From IMG/VR virus record IMGVR_UViG_3300035088_000014, positions 1-64,000 of that record: a DNA stretch of 64,000 nucleotides; one strand, written 5' to 3'. Origin of the DNA: a virus. Positions 15,943-24,988 of the stretch are shown here, one piece after another. Each line of letters begins with the position of its first letter. Positions within the stretch are counted from its first letter, which is position 1. The translations under genes and the position numbers were made by a program. The notes beneath the pieces are model-generated. The model saw nothing but the letters and a program-made list of their open reading frames with translations, searched no databases and was not told the origin of the DNA.

Positions 15943-16221
15943 GTGGCAAAAACCAAGGCCACGACCCTAACCACCACACCGCAAAACATTATTGTCCAAA
16001 GCTCCTGTAACACCGTTCTGGTCAAAGAAGACGAATCGGTTGTCGGCTGGCCGACGGCAAATCTTGTCATCGTGAAAGGCGGCGGCGACCCGGACACGCT
16101 TACCTCAGGCAAGAGCTACCAATTTGTCTCTCCGCAACACTGCCAGTTCTCAACAGGAACCATTTTAGGAACGATTGCGACCGCTACCGGTTCCACTTCC
16201 GGCATTCAAGACGAGCAATGA
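15943..16221 (+). CDS. Small beta-rich protein, paralogue of the preceding one
   Basis: 92 residues, GTG start. SSCNTVLVKEDESVVGW parallels the preceding protein. ATGA overlap with the tailspike gene. Probably a minor virion component. Confidence 0.7.
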   Translation: MAKTKATTLTTTPQNIIVQSSCNTVLVKEDESVVGWPTANLVIVKGGGDPDTLTSGKSYQFVSPQHCQFSTGTILGTIATATGSTSGIQDEQ

Positions 16222-19200
16222 AAATCAATATCCCCGTCGATCACCACATACACCGGAAGTTTAAAGAAGCAGGGTTAGAGCACGATACCCGCGTCTCGCA
16301 TGTCTCGGTAGATGCCGACTCCTACGCTCATTTCCTGAAACGGATTGCTACCGATTACACGCACATCTCCAGCGAAGAACAGCACGCGCTTGCCGTGAGT
16401 ACCTGTCTGACGCATCCGGACCACCGGGACAAACAGAAGCCGGTCCGGATTCCGATACAGAAAGTAAAGACGTGGCCGTGGTATCACTGGCTAATCATCG
16501 TCATTGCGCTGCTGATGGCGCTTTGCTTCACGACTCTGGCGCGTTGCCAGGGAACAAGCCAGATCGACGTCATCACCTTCAAGAACGCGGCGAACACTAC
16601 GGTCAAGAGCTACGCGGCACCTTTCACCATCAAAGAGGGAACCGGCGTTACATTCTCGGCGGCAGGCTCGGTGATGACCGTCAACGCTGCTGGTGGTGCC
16701 GGTGGATACACGACGATCCAAAGCGCAACCGTGGCGATCACTCAGCGGGCCATCGCCAACTTCTTCGGCGCAATCTTCTGCGTCGATAACGCTGGAGCAA
16801 CGCGAAGTGATTGCACTTTGGCGGCAAATGCAGCGGTGGGTAACCAGTACCTGACTGGCGTAGATGCCAGCGGCAATTTCCTGCGCAAGCAGATTGCTTA
16901 CGGTGAATTGAGCGGCGTGCCTGCAACGTTTGCGCCGACGGCCCACGCTATTCTATCGGCATCACATTCAGATACCACGGCTGGCGCGGTAGCGCGCGGC
17001 GACGTAATCACCGGACAGGGGGCCAGCCCCACATGGAAACGCTTGCCCAAGGGCTCAGCCACCAATGTTCTCAAGATGGACACCTCTGCGGTAGACGTGC
17101 TCTGGGGAGCGGTGGACTTCTCCGAGTTGACCAACATTCCCCAGTTTGCCCAGTCCGGCAACTGTACCGGCACCGACAAATTCTCTGCCTTCAACGCATC
17201 GAATGGTCTTTTTACCTGTACTGCCGATGTTGGCGCGGCCACCCCCACCGGTACCGGATTTGTTCACGTTACTGCCGGCGCGCAGGACGGCGCAGCAGCA
17301 ACCGTGGATTTCAATAACTCAGCCGAAGTGAGCGCCAATCAGGGAACCAGCACCACGGTTTTACATGGCAATGCCGCGGGACAACCTGCTTTCGGATCCG
17401 TGGTGCAGGGTGACGTGACAAATGGCTATGTCGATCAGGTCACGGCGCAGGGAGCCATTGGCGGCAACAAGATATTCACCGGAAACGTGACTGCAACATC
17501 CCTAATTGCGAATAACACCGGCAACGGAACCAATGCTTCAATCCAGGCCATCTCCGGAGCGCCCAATTATTCGATAGAGCAAACCGGGGCCCCTCTCGAC
17601 GCTAAGTGGTGGGACATGGTGGCCAATACCACTCCGAATCTGCAATTCCGGCTTATCAACGACGCTATCAACAATGCGACAAACTGGCTCCAGGTAAATC
17701 GCACCGGCATGACGGTAGACAGTCTGGCGGTGCCAGAGCCATTGAACGTAAACGGCAAGACCACGGTCACAGGCGCGATCTCGGCCAGCACCACGGTTTC
17801 GGCAACAGACTTTCTCGCGGCTGGGCCCAATTCCTGCATCGATCCAACACATGCCACTTATGGAGCCAAGGGTGACGATGCAACCGACGATACAGCGGCA
17901 ATGAGAGCTGCCATTGCAGCCGTCCCGCATGGCGGATGCCTGAATCTTGGGCCGCGTACTTATCTCATTACATGCGGAACTCCTGTCTCGAATGCCTGTC
18001 TGACGCTGGCTTACCCCATTGAGTTCAGGGGTAGCGGAATGAATACGGAGTTATTCGGCTCTGTTCTGCATTTCCCGAATACGGTAGCGGCCACCACGGA
18101 TGCTATCCGGTTGCTCTCTGATGCCAATGGTGATGACGGGTACTATCTGCACGACTTCAACATCCAATGTCCTTCAGGAGTGTGCGGGAAGAGCGGAATA
18201 TTGATTGATACAACTTCTTTCCCGATCTCACGCCTCACCATAAGCCGCGTAGCCATCGATGGCTCATGGGGTTCTTTCGGAATCCGCTCGGCCAATCCAA
18301 CGCCGCTGGTGAATGGATTCTTTACCTCAACCATAGGCCCGGAAAATCTCATCAACAACGGCATCCAGCTTAACAACGCTGGCGACTCGATCAAGATATT
18401 CGGCAACACCATAGCCTTCGGCGGCACGGTCACAACCACGGCTGGCATAGACGCAAATTTTGATGTTGGCGCAGCCAATTTTCTCGTATGGGGCAATAAC
18501 ATCACGCAGACCAAGGGCGGCTGCATTCATCTGGGAGCGGGAGCCCTATATCCGAACATATTCGGAAACTTCTGCGAAGGTGGCGTCAGTGGTACGGACG
18601 TGGGGTCAAACGGAGCGGCCATCGACATCGACTGCACGACTGGGAGCCATTGCAAGGGCGTCAACATCGTAGGCAATATCATTCAGTCAGTCACCACCAA
18701 TATCAACAACGTCCGGGTCAACTTCGCGGAAAATACCAACATTCATGACAACACAATCACCCGTCCCGGCGGTACAGCGGTGGACATCATTACCACGGCA
18801 AACGCCCTAAGCACAAACGTATCCCTTAACCGCTGGGAACCGACGACCGACGTGCTGGCAAACATTCTCACCGATGCCGGTACGGGCACGATGCTATGCC
18901 TGTTCTCTCCGCAGGTTCCGGGAATGGAGTGCAATCGCCCGGTCAACAAGACAGGCCAGGCCGACATCGTAGCGGACTCCGGGGCGATCAACACCACAGA
19001 GACCATCATCGTAAAGACTCCGGCGTTGGCAGCTAACCGGTTGATTGTCGGAACGGTGATCCGCATCCCATTTGTCGCAACAAACACTTCTACTGTAGCC
19101 AACGTCAGTACGTTTACTCTACGCATGGGAACGCTTGGAACTACATCTGACCCGGCAATATTCACCTCAGCCATGGCCGCGTCGGCTACAAGTGGAACAA

Positions 19201-19475
19201 ACGTCGCGTTTGAGGGAGAAGTAATTTGCACGGTCAGAACAATAGGAGCGAGCGGAACGGGTTTTTGCAAAGTAAAACTTGTCAATCCAAACGCTACCTC
19301 GGTAGCGACTGCCAGCACAGGAATTTCGGTAATTCCACTGCAGTTGGTATTGCCATCAATGAGCACCTTCAACACCACAACGGCTGGAAATATTCTTTCG
19401 CTCTCCTATAAATCCGCCGCAACCACAACAACCTCAATCTTCAAAGAGGCCGTAATCGAGATCGTCTACCAGTAA
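16218..19475 (+). CDS. Tailspike-like protein with pectate-lyase-type beta-helix
   Basis: 1085 residues. Residues 1-90 are polar. A TM helix (WLIIVIALLMALCFTTLA, about 94-111) is followed by CQG, giving a signal-anchor look. Residues 112-530 are fibre-like (Gly/Thr/Ala). From about 535, CIDPTHATYGAKGDDATDDT and AMRAAIAAVPHGG are the classic entry to a Pectate_lyase_3 right-handed beta-helix, running to about 850 with Asn-rich rungs. The C-terminal 200 residues are a beta-rich trimerisation-like domain. Probably a host-polysaccharide-binding or -degrading spike; catalytic residues not identified. Confidence 0.8.
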   Translation: MKINIPVDHHIHRKFKEAGLEHDTRVSHVSVDADSYAHFLKRIATDYTHISSEEQHALAVSTCLTHPDHRDKQKPVRIPIQKVKTWPWYHWLIIVIALLMALCFTTLARCQGTSQIDVITFKNAANTTVKSYAAPFTIKEGTGVTFSAAGSVMTVNAAGGAGGYTTIQSATVAITQRAIANFFGAIFCVDNAGATRSDCTLAANAAVGNQYLTGVDASGNFLRKQIAYGELSGVPATFAPTAHAILSASHSDTTAGAVARGDVITGQGASPTWKRLPKGSATNVLKMDTSAVDVLWGAVDFSELTNIPQFAQSGNCTGTDKFSAFNASNGLFTCTADVGAATPTGTGFVHVTAGAQDGAAATVDFNNSAEVSANQGTSTTVLHGNAAGQPAFGSVVQGDVTNGYVDQVTAQGAIGGNKIFTGNVTATSLIANNTGNGTNASIQAISGAPNYSIEQTGAPLDAKWWDMVANTTPNLQFRLINDAINNATNWLQVNRTGMTVDSLAVPEPLNVNGKTTVTGAISASTTVSATDFLAAGPNSCIDPTHATYGAKGDDATDDTAAMRAAIAAVPHGGCLNLGPRTYLITCGTPVSNACLTLAYPIEFRGSGMNTELFGSVLHFPNTVAATTDAIRLLSDANGDDGYYLHDFNIQCPSGVCGKSGILIDTTSFPISRLTISRVAIDGSWGSFGIRSANPTPLVNGFFTSTIGPENLINNGIQLNNAGDSIKIFGNTIAFGGTVTTTAGIDANFDVGAANFLVWGNNITQTKGGCIHLGAGALYPNIFGNFCEGGVSGTDVGSNGAAIDIDCTTGSHCKGVNIVGNIIQSVTTNINNVRVNFAENTNIHDNTITRPGGTAVDIITTANALSTNVSLNRWEPTTDVLANILTDAGTGTMLCLFSPQVPGMECNRPVNKTGQADIVADSGAINTTETIIVKTPALAANRLIVGTVIRIPFVATNTSTVANVSTFTLRMGTLGTTSDPAIFTSAMAASATSGTNVAFEGEVICTVRTIGASGTGFCKVKLVNPNATSVATASTGISVIPLQLVLPSMSTFNTTTAGNILSLSYKSAATTTTSIFKEAVIEIVYQ

Positions 19476-19493
19476 GAAAAAGGGAAAAAGACT

Positions 19494-19763
19494 ATGGCTA
19501 AATCAGTGGTTGCAAGGCTTTCGGCTCTGGCCGGTATCAATTCATCTGGCACGCAGTTTACCGGCGGGTGGGAGGCTTTCGATGTCACCCTACAGACTTA
19601 CATCGCGGGACTCTTTGCAGCGCCAATAGGATTGTTATCGACGCTTCTCTCGCTGAATCAGGACATTGCTACCGATGTTGCTAACGGAGTGAACGCGGCA
19701 ACCGGGAACACCTACTACACGCACTCCGATGTGTTGTTGCTTGGCGGTCCTTCGCTCATCTAA
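19494..19763 (+). CDS. Small hypothetical virion-region protein
   Basis: 89 residues behind GAAAAAGGGAAAAAG. A hydrophobic stretch, YIAGLFAAPIGLLSTLLSL, may be an amphipathic or membrane helix. Located between spike and portal genes. Family not recognised. Confidence 0.7.
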   Translation: MAKSVVARLSALAGINSSGTQFTGGWEAFDVTLQTYIAGLFAAPIGLLSTLLSLNQDIATDVANGVNAATGNTYYTHSDVLLLGGPSLI

Positions 19764-19765
19764 AA

Positions 19766-20122
19766 ATGCCCTTCCCCTTCGTTACGCGCAGCCATCACGA
19801 CGACATGATCTCGGAACTGCGCAGCCAGCTTGCGGCCAAAGAGCGAGAGCGCCAGAAGTACATCGACATCCTCGCGCAGATGGGCTGGGGCGTGAAGGTA
19901 TTCGGCGCTGACGACCAGCCGGAAATCGAAGAGACACCGGCAGCAACAACCTCAAGCAATACGCCTACGGTACCTCTGGCGCGCATGCGGCCCACTCAGG
20001 CAGCGCGCGTCATCAGCGGCAGATTGCAGCGCGAGTACGAAGATAAAATAAAAGACAACCGCAAGAATGCAGCGCTTCAACAGGTTGCCGCCGTCATCGG
20101 CGAACAGCTAGCTCAGCAATAA
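19766..20122 (+). CDS. Coiled-coil hypothetical protein
   Basis: 118 residues. An N-terminal coiled coil (ISELRSQLAAKERERQKYID) and a C-terminal helix flank a Thr/Pro-rich linker. Sits directly before the portal gene, where small virion chaperones or head proteins occur. Role inferred from position. Confidence 0.7.
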   Translation: MPFPFVTRSHHDDMISELRSQLAAKERERQKYIDILAQMGWGVKVFGADDQPEIEETPAATTSSNTPTVPLARMRPTQAARVISGRLQREYEDKIKDNRKNAALQQVAAVIGEQLAQQ

Positions 20123-20140
20123 GAAAAACCCCCACAATCC

Positions 20141-22519
20141 ATGGCCACACAAGCAGTCGGTATTACCGTCCAGAAACTACCTGTCCAGCAAGACCACGGC
20201 CAGGAAGCGACCGGCGACGACCCGAAAAAAGACAACGCGCAGACCGGCGAGACCCAACTTAGCCCCGACGAGCAAAAAGAACTTATCGAACTGGTGCGCA
20301 AGTACAAGCAACAGTGGTATCTCGCCCGGCGCATGATCCTGAAAAGAGTCCTCAAGGCCCACGAGTTCTTCAAGGGCAACCAGTTCATCAGCTTCGACCC
20401 GCAATCTTTTCAGTGGTTCGATGCTCTGGAATCGGCTTTCTCCGGTGACAATTCCGGCGCCGACCTTGAGATGTACCAGTTCGCGACCAACTTCTACCAG
20501 ATGCTTGGCTTCGCTTTCGTTGCCGCGCTTTCATCCCAGGTCCCGAAGACGCGCGCACTGCCGGAGAACGCGGAAAAAGAAGAGGACATCGCCACCGCCA
20601 AAGCCTTCTCGACGGTGCAGGAAATCATTGAGCGCAAGAACCAGATTGCCAGCCTGCACAAACAGGCATTGCTTGAACTGTGGATGTCAGGCTGCTACTT
20701 CCGGCATACGCGGTATGTAGTCGATGCCGACGCGGCCGGAACGCACAAAGAGCCGGCGCTTCAAATCTCGCAACAGGTCATGATGCCCGCGCGGTACTCG
20801 TGCTCGGCTTGCGCGGCCACGACGCCGGCACAGGGCCAGCAACAGAATTGCGCCAACTGCGGCCAGCCATTGAGCGATCAGGACTACTTCCCTGAAGAGC
20901 AGATGGAAATCCCGATAGCGCAAGAGTTCAAAGAAGTGGCCAACGGCATGGTCACGATGGACATTTACGGGCCGATGCACGTTGACGTTCACCCGCGCGC
21001 AGGCGATCTGACCGAGACGCCGATACTGAATCTCGACCAGGAAGTATCGGTCGGTGTTCTGCGCTCGATGTTCCCGGGCAAGTGGGACGAGATCAGGAAA
21101 GAAACCGGCGGCTTGTCTCAGGACTCGACACAGGAAAAACAGAGCCGGTCAATCATCTTCTCCGAAGGCACGAGCGCCGCGGCACTGACACAGGAGCAGT
21201 TGCCGACGTATTCAAGAACCTGGATTCAGCCATGGGCCTTCAATGACATTGACGACCAGGAAAAGGTCAAAAAGTACAAAAAGCTGTTCCCCGATGGCGT
21301 TTTGCTCTGCAATATCGGCGACACCTTCCTCGACGCGCAACCGGCGAAGCTGACCAAAGAGTGGACGCATTGCGGTACGGTCAAGAAGAAGTTCGGTATG
21401 TTCCCGCCAGCCGTGGGTGATGCGGCTATTCCGGTACAGGAACGCATTAACGACACCGGCAACATCACGCACGAGTACATGGACCGTCTCGCCGGCGGAA
21501 TCATCTTGGTCAATCAGGACGGTATCGACACAAATTCCATGTCTGGCAAGCCGCTACTGCCCGGCACGATGAATCCGGTCAAACTGCCGAAGGCGCTGCA
21601 GAACTCCAAGCTGGCTGACCAGATCGTACAGATCAAGTGCGAACTGGACAACAACATCTATAACTACACCGACAAACTGGTCTTCTGGATGCAGTTGCTT
21701 GTCGGCACGCCGCCGCAAATCTTCGGTGGCGCGGGCGATCCTCACATCGAGACAGCGGCAGGCCAGCAGCAGCAGCTATCGACCGCTATGGGCAAACTGG
21801 GCGGCTTCTGGGATGAATGCCGCGACGAGAATGCCAAAGCAGCAGAGCTCGCGGTCAACTGCGCAGCGGAGAACATGAACGATGACTGGTTCGACGTTGT
21901 AACCGATTCCTCGGGCCAGTTCCGCAACGAGTACGTTTTCTTGGACGATATGCGCGGCTCGATCCATGCGTATCCGGAAACCGATCAGGGTTTCCCGATG
22001 ACGCACTCAGAGATTGCGGCATGGTGGAACAAGTTGATCGAATATGCATCCGGCGGCAAGAATCCTCTGGCGAACGCCATCCTGGATGAACCGGCCAATC
22101 AGGAGCAGATTGCTATCTGGACTGGCGTACCTGGGCTCGTAGTTCCCGGCAAGGAAATGCGCAACAAGGTGATGCAGATCATTGACCGGCTGATGAAGCA
22201 ATCACCACAGCAGACGATGGCTCCGGTTCCGAACCCTGCCGATCCTACTGGCCAGTCACAGATCATGCAGCCGATCACTATGCCGTCGATTCAGCCTGAC
22301 CCGCTGGTTGACGATATGGAGATCATCATTCAGGTAGTCAAGGAATGGTCTTACAAGAACTGGATGACCGCTGACGAAGACCCGGAACATTGGGCAAACG
22401 TTATGGGCTACCTGAAGCTCGCGGTATCTTTCCAGCAGAAAGACCAGATGGCGCAAATGCAACTTGAAGCGCAAACTGGCGGCAAGCCCGGAGCAGCATC
22501 CAACGGTCAGGAGGAATAA
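20141..22519 (+). CDS. Portal protein with inserted zinc ribbon
   Basis: 792 residues. The opening helix (ELIELVRKYKQQWYLARRMI), the ALESAF...NFYQ region, the long middle with LVGTPPQIFGGAGDPHIETA near residue 518 and the helical C-terminus with a Gln-rich tail are typical of large podovirus-type portals. Cys 221, 224, 237 and 240 form CSAC...CANC, a zinc ribbon inserted in the wing region, which I do not know from standard portals. The gene precedes scaffold and capsid. Portal assignment is by organisation and motifs. Confidence 0.8.
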   Translation: MATQAVGITVQKLPVQQDHGQEATGDDPKKDNAQTGETQLSPDEQKELIELVRKYKQQWYLARRMILKRVLKAHEFFKGNQFISFDPQSFQWFDALESAFSGDNSGADLEMYQFATNFYQMLGFAFVAALSSQVPKTRALPENAEKEEDIATAKAFSTVQEIIERKNQIASLHKQALLELWMSGCYFRHTRYVVDADAAGTHKEPALQISQQVMMPARYSCSACAATTPAQGQQQNCANCGQPLSDQDYFPEEQMEIPIAQEFKEVANGMVTMDIYGPMHVDVHPRAGDLTETPILNLDQEVSVGVLRSMFPGKWDEIRKETGGLSQDSTQEKQSRSIIFSEGTSAAALTQEQLPTYSRTWIQPWAFNDIDDQEKVKKYKKLFPDGVLLCNIGDTFLDAQPAKLTKEWTHCGTVKKKFGMFPPAVGDAAIPVQERINDTGNITHEYMDRLAGGIILVNQDGIDTNSMSGKPLLPGTMNPVKLPKALQNSKLADQIVQIKCELDNNIYNYTDKLVFWMQLLVGTPPQIFGGAGDPHIETAAGQQQQLSTAMGKLGGFWDECRDENAKAAELAVNCAAENMNDDWFDVVTDSSGQFRNEYVFLDDMRGSIHAYPETDQGFPMTHSEIAAWWNKLIEYASGGKNPLANAILDEPANQEQIAIWTGVPGLVVPGKEMRNKVMQIIDRLMKQSPQQTMAPVPNPADPTGQSQIMQPITMPSIQPDPLVDDMEIIIQVVKEWSYKNWMTADEDPEHWANVMGYLKLAVSFQQKDQMAQMQLEAQTGGKPGAASNGQEE

Positions 22520-22524
22520 CTTTC

Positions 22525-22830
22525 ATGAGATTGCTTGGCGATCCCATTACCTACACCGGAGTCAACGGCAATAAACTTACCGCGCTGGTCATCGGTGTGC
22601 GCACCGAACCGGCCACACACATTGGAGCGAACGGCGAACCGCTGCTATCGCTGGCCTACTTCACCCCTGGTCCAACCTTCGGTACAGCCGACTCGGTTAT
22701 TGTTCACGATGTACCGCATTCATCGGTGAAGGATATTGTCGGTGTGGGCCGCTGGGACGATTACCAGTTGGAACCTGAAAAGGCCGCAGCCGCCGAAGTC
22801 CATCCAGAAGGCTGGAAGCAAAGCACCTAA
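22525..22830 (+). CDS. Hypothetical head-region protein
   Basis: 101 residues behind CAGGAGGAATAACTTTC. Beta-rich (GNKLTALVIGVRTEPATH) with an acidic C-terminus. Lies between portal and scaffold. No family recognised. Confidence 0.75.
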   Translation: MRLLGDPITYTGVNGNKLTALVIGVRTEPATHIGANGEPLLSLAYFTPGPTFGTADSVIVHDVPHSSVKDIVGVGRWDDYQLEPEKAAAAEVHPEGWKQST

Positions 22831-22833
22831 GCC

Positions 22834-23007
22834 ATGTCCGAAGAGCGTTACCGCGAACTACCGAACATGATGTACAACGGTGCTCGGGTAGGACACGTTG
22901 GCGCTTTGGACATCTTCTTTCTGAGAACCGCGAGAATTAAGTGGGATGATCTGGAAGAGGCGATTATCGTAAAGACAGGAAATGAAAATGGCGTTGTTAA
23001 CCAGTAG
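22834..23007 (+). CDS. 57-residue hypothetical protein
   Basis: ATG 22834 to TAG 23005-23007, starting 3 nt after the previous stop and overlapping the next gene by 26 nt. Mixed sequence with DIFFLRTARIKWDDLEEAII. No motif. Gene packing supports it. Confidence 0.5.
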   Translation: MSEERYRELPNMMYNGARVGHVGALDIFFLRTARIKWDDLEEAIIVKTGNENGVVNQ

Positions 23008-23335
23008 CTACCGCGCGGGCGTAACTGTTGAATCAATCAAATCTATTCTGCCGGAGGGTGTTGAAGTATTCCATGCGCTCAACACGGGACAAATGGTGTT
23101 CCCCCGGCTTGACGAGGACGGTAACTCGGCACTCGTTGCCGTGTTCTACATAAAACCAGTCGGTGGAACACGCCCGAAGCGGCTGACTGATCACTTAGGT
23201 TTTCCCTCGCCTGACGAGGGCGTTGTGACCGATCCAGACGGATGGAAGTTTCGCACCGTTAAACTTGAAGCTAACGACGCTCGCGGTCAAATGAAAGAAC
23301 TCGCCGCAGCCATCGAGGAATTAGTCGCCCCATAA
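22982..23335 (+). CDS. Hypothetical protein
   Basis: 117 residues (115 if ATG 22988 is used, which has the better-spaced GGAA). SILPEGVEVFHALNTGQMVF and ALVAVFYIKPVGG suggest a small alpha/beta fold. A strong terminator follows. Confidence 0.7.
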   Translation: MKMALLTSSYRAGVTVESIKSILPEGVEVFHALNTGQMVFPRLDEDGNSALVAVFYIKPVGGTRPKRLTDHLGFPSPDEGVVTDPDGWKFRTVKLEANDARGQMKELAAAIEELVAP

Positions 23336-23361
23336 CGCCCCGAATTTAGCAGTACCAGAAC

Positions 23362-23386
23362 ACCCGCCTTACTGGCGGGTTTTTTA
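23362..23386 (+). terminator. Rho-independent terminator
   Basis: CCCGCC (23363-23368) pairs with GGCGGG (23374-23379) around a short loop, followed by TTTTTT. Separates the portal group from the scaffold and capsid genes. Confidence 0.85.
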
Positions 23387-23424
23387 TTGCCCAAAACAAA
23401 TCAGGAGTTCAAAGAGAGAAGTCT

Positions 23425-24924
23425 ATGCCCGAAACCATCACCGCCCCAGCAGCACCCGCAGCAACTACTTCAGCCCCGGCAACCACGACAGCGCCCGCAA
23501 GCACTGCGGCACCGACTACAAGCGCAGCGCCTTCAACCGGTGCAGCGGTAGAAACAACCGCGCCCGCGACTACGACCGAAACGCCAGCAACTGAAACTAG
23601 TCCCTTTGCCGGGAAGTCGATTGAAGAAACGATTTTGCAGACGCTCACCGAGAAGCGTGAAGCGCGCGAGAAAGCCGCAGCCGGTGAAGCTACCGCGCCG
23701 GAAAAGACCGACGACGAGAAGCTGGCTGCCGAACTGGGTACAGACACTCCAGAAGAAGTTAAAGCCGGGGAAGTTAAGACCGGCGAAGAACCGAACAAAG
23801 AAGCCGAGACCACCAGCGAATTTGACCTGGACGAACCGGACTTCTCGACCAAATGGCTGGATGATCTGGCCAAAGAAAACAAGATCACCTTTGCCGACGA
23901 ACGCGCCAAGGGCCAACTCTTTAAGGTTGTGCGCGAACACAGCGAATTCCGGCCCATTGCCGAAATCTTCGGTGGCGATCTTGAGGAAGCACAGGCCGCA
24001 CAGACCGGCTCGGTCACCTTCCAGCATTTTGACGGACTCTATGAACAGGCCCACACACCAGAGGGCACTCGTGGATTCCTCGAAGCTCTTGCCGCAAAGC
24101 AGCAGCAGGAGCCAATCATCGGGCAGGACGGCCAGCCCGTTGACGTAGTAAGCGCGCTGTTCAACAACATGCGCGATATGGACTTTGCAGTATTCGAAAA
24201 GCAGTTCAAAGAAAAGGGAGACGACGAAGCCCTTGCCGCGTTGGACATTCTCAGGGAGCGTATATCGCCGAATCGCGCCCCGGCGTCAGAGAACATTCCA
24301 CCGGAATTGGCTAAGCGTGAAGCTGCTGTCAAAGAGCGTGAAGATGCGCTGGTCCGCACCCAGCAACAGCAGAGCGAGAGCGCCCGTACCCAATACGAGC
24401 AGACCGTTGCCACCGATCTTGATACCGAGATTGGCAAAGTCATTGATCCGATCCTCGGGAAAACAGCCTTCTCGCCGGTGATCCAGGCCGACGTGAAGAA
24501 TAAGATTTTCGACCGCGTAATGGAAGCTCTGGACAAGAGCCCACTTTACAAGTCGAAGTCTGAAGTGCTGTTGAACAAACCCCCGACCGCTGAAAATAAG
24601 GCCGCACTGATGGCCTTCAAGATGAAGTGGTTCAACCAGGTTGCGCCACGAGTCATGAAGGAAACCATCAGAGAGTACCGCGACCCGGTAGTTAAGGCAC
24701 AAGCGGAACGCGATCAAAAGCAGGCAGCACAAGTGATACGCAGCCGGGTAGAACCGAAAGGCCCGAGCGTTTCCACTGCTCCAGTAGCGCAACTCAGCAA
24801 AGAGCAGCAAGTCACCAAGACCATCAGCGATCTCGCGACCAAACTCGGCCGCCAGCCCAGCCACCTTGAAGTGATTGAGGCAACGTTGGCAGCCAAGGCA
24901 CAGTCACGAGCGGCGAGGTCTTAA
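23425..24924 (+). CDS. Putative capsid scaffolding protein
   Basis: 499 residues. Residues 1-65 are almost only Ala, Pro, Thr and Ser. An acidic helical region follows (EEVKAGEVKTGEEPNKEAE), then long charged helices with coiled-coil character (EREDALVRTQQQQSESARTQ) and a basic C-terminus. Composition, length and position between portal and major capsid fit a scaffold or assembly chaperone. No protease motif seen. Confidence 0.7.
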   Translation: MPETITAPAAPAATTSAPATTTAPASTAAPTTSAAPSTGAAVETTAPATTTETPATETSPFAGKSIEETILQTLTEKREAREKAAAGEATAPEKTDDEKLAAELGTDTPEEVKAGEVKTGEEPNKEAETTSEFDLDEPDFSTKWLDDLAKENKITFADERAKGQLFKVVREHSEFRPIAEIFGGDLEEAQAAQTGSVTFQHFDGLYEQAHTPEGTRGFLEALAAKQQQEPIIGQDGQPVDVVSALFNNMRDMDFAVFEKQFKEKGDDEALAALDILRERISPNRAPASENIPPELAKREAAVKEREDALVRTQQQQSESARTQYEQTVATDLDTEIGKVIDPILGKTAFSPVIQADVKNKIFDRVMEALDKSPLYKSKSEVLLNKPPTAENKAALMAFKMKWFNQVAPRVMKETIREYRDPVVKAQAERDQKQAAQVIRSRVEPKGPSVSTAPVAQLSKEQQVTKTISDLATKLGRQPSHLEVIEATLAAKAQSRAARS

Positions 24925-24988
24925 CTCCCAACCAATTCCGCTACCCGGCTTGAGTGCGCGATGCGCTCGCCACCAATGAGGCTTTACC

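Noticed and set aside
23409-24054. Two leftward frames opposite the scaffold gene
   Set aside because: They mirror the repetitive Ala/Pro/Thr codons of the scaffold gene and give low-complexity products.
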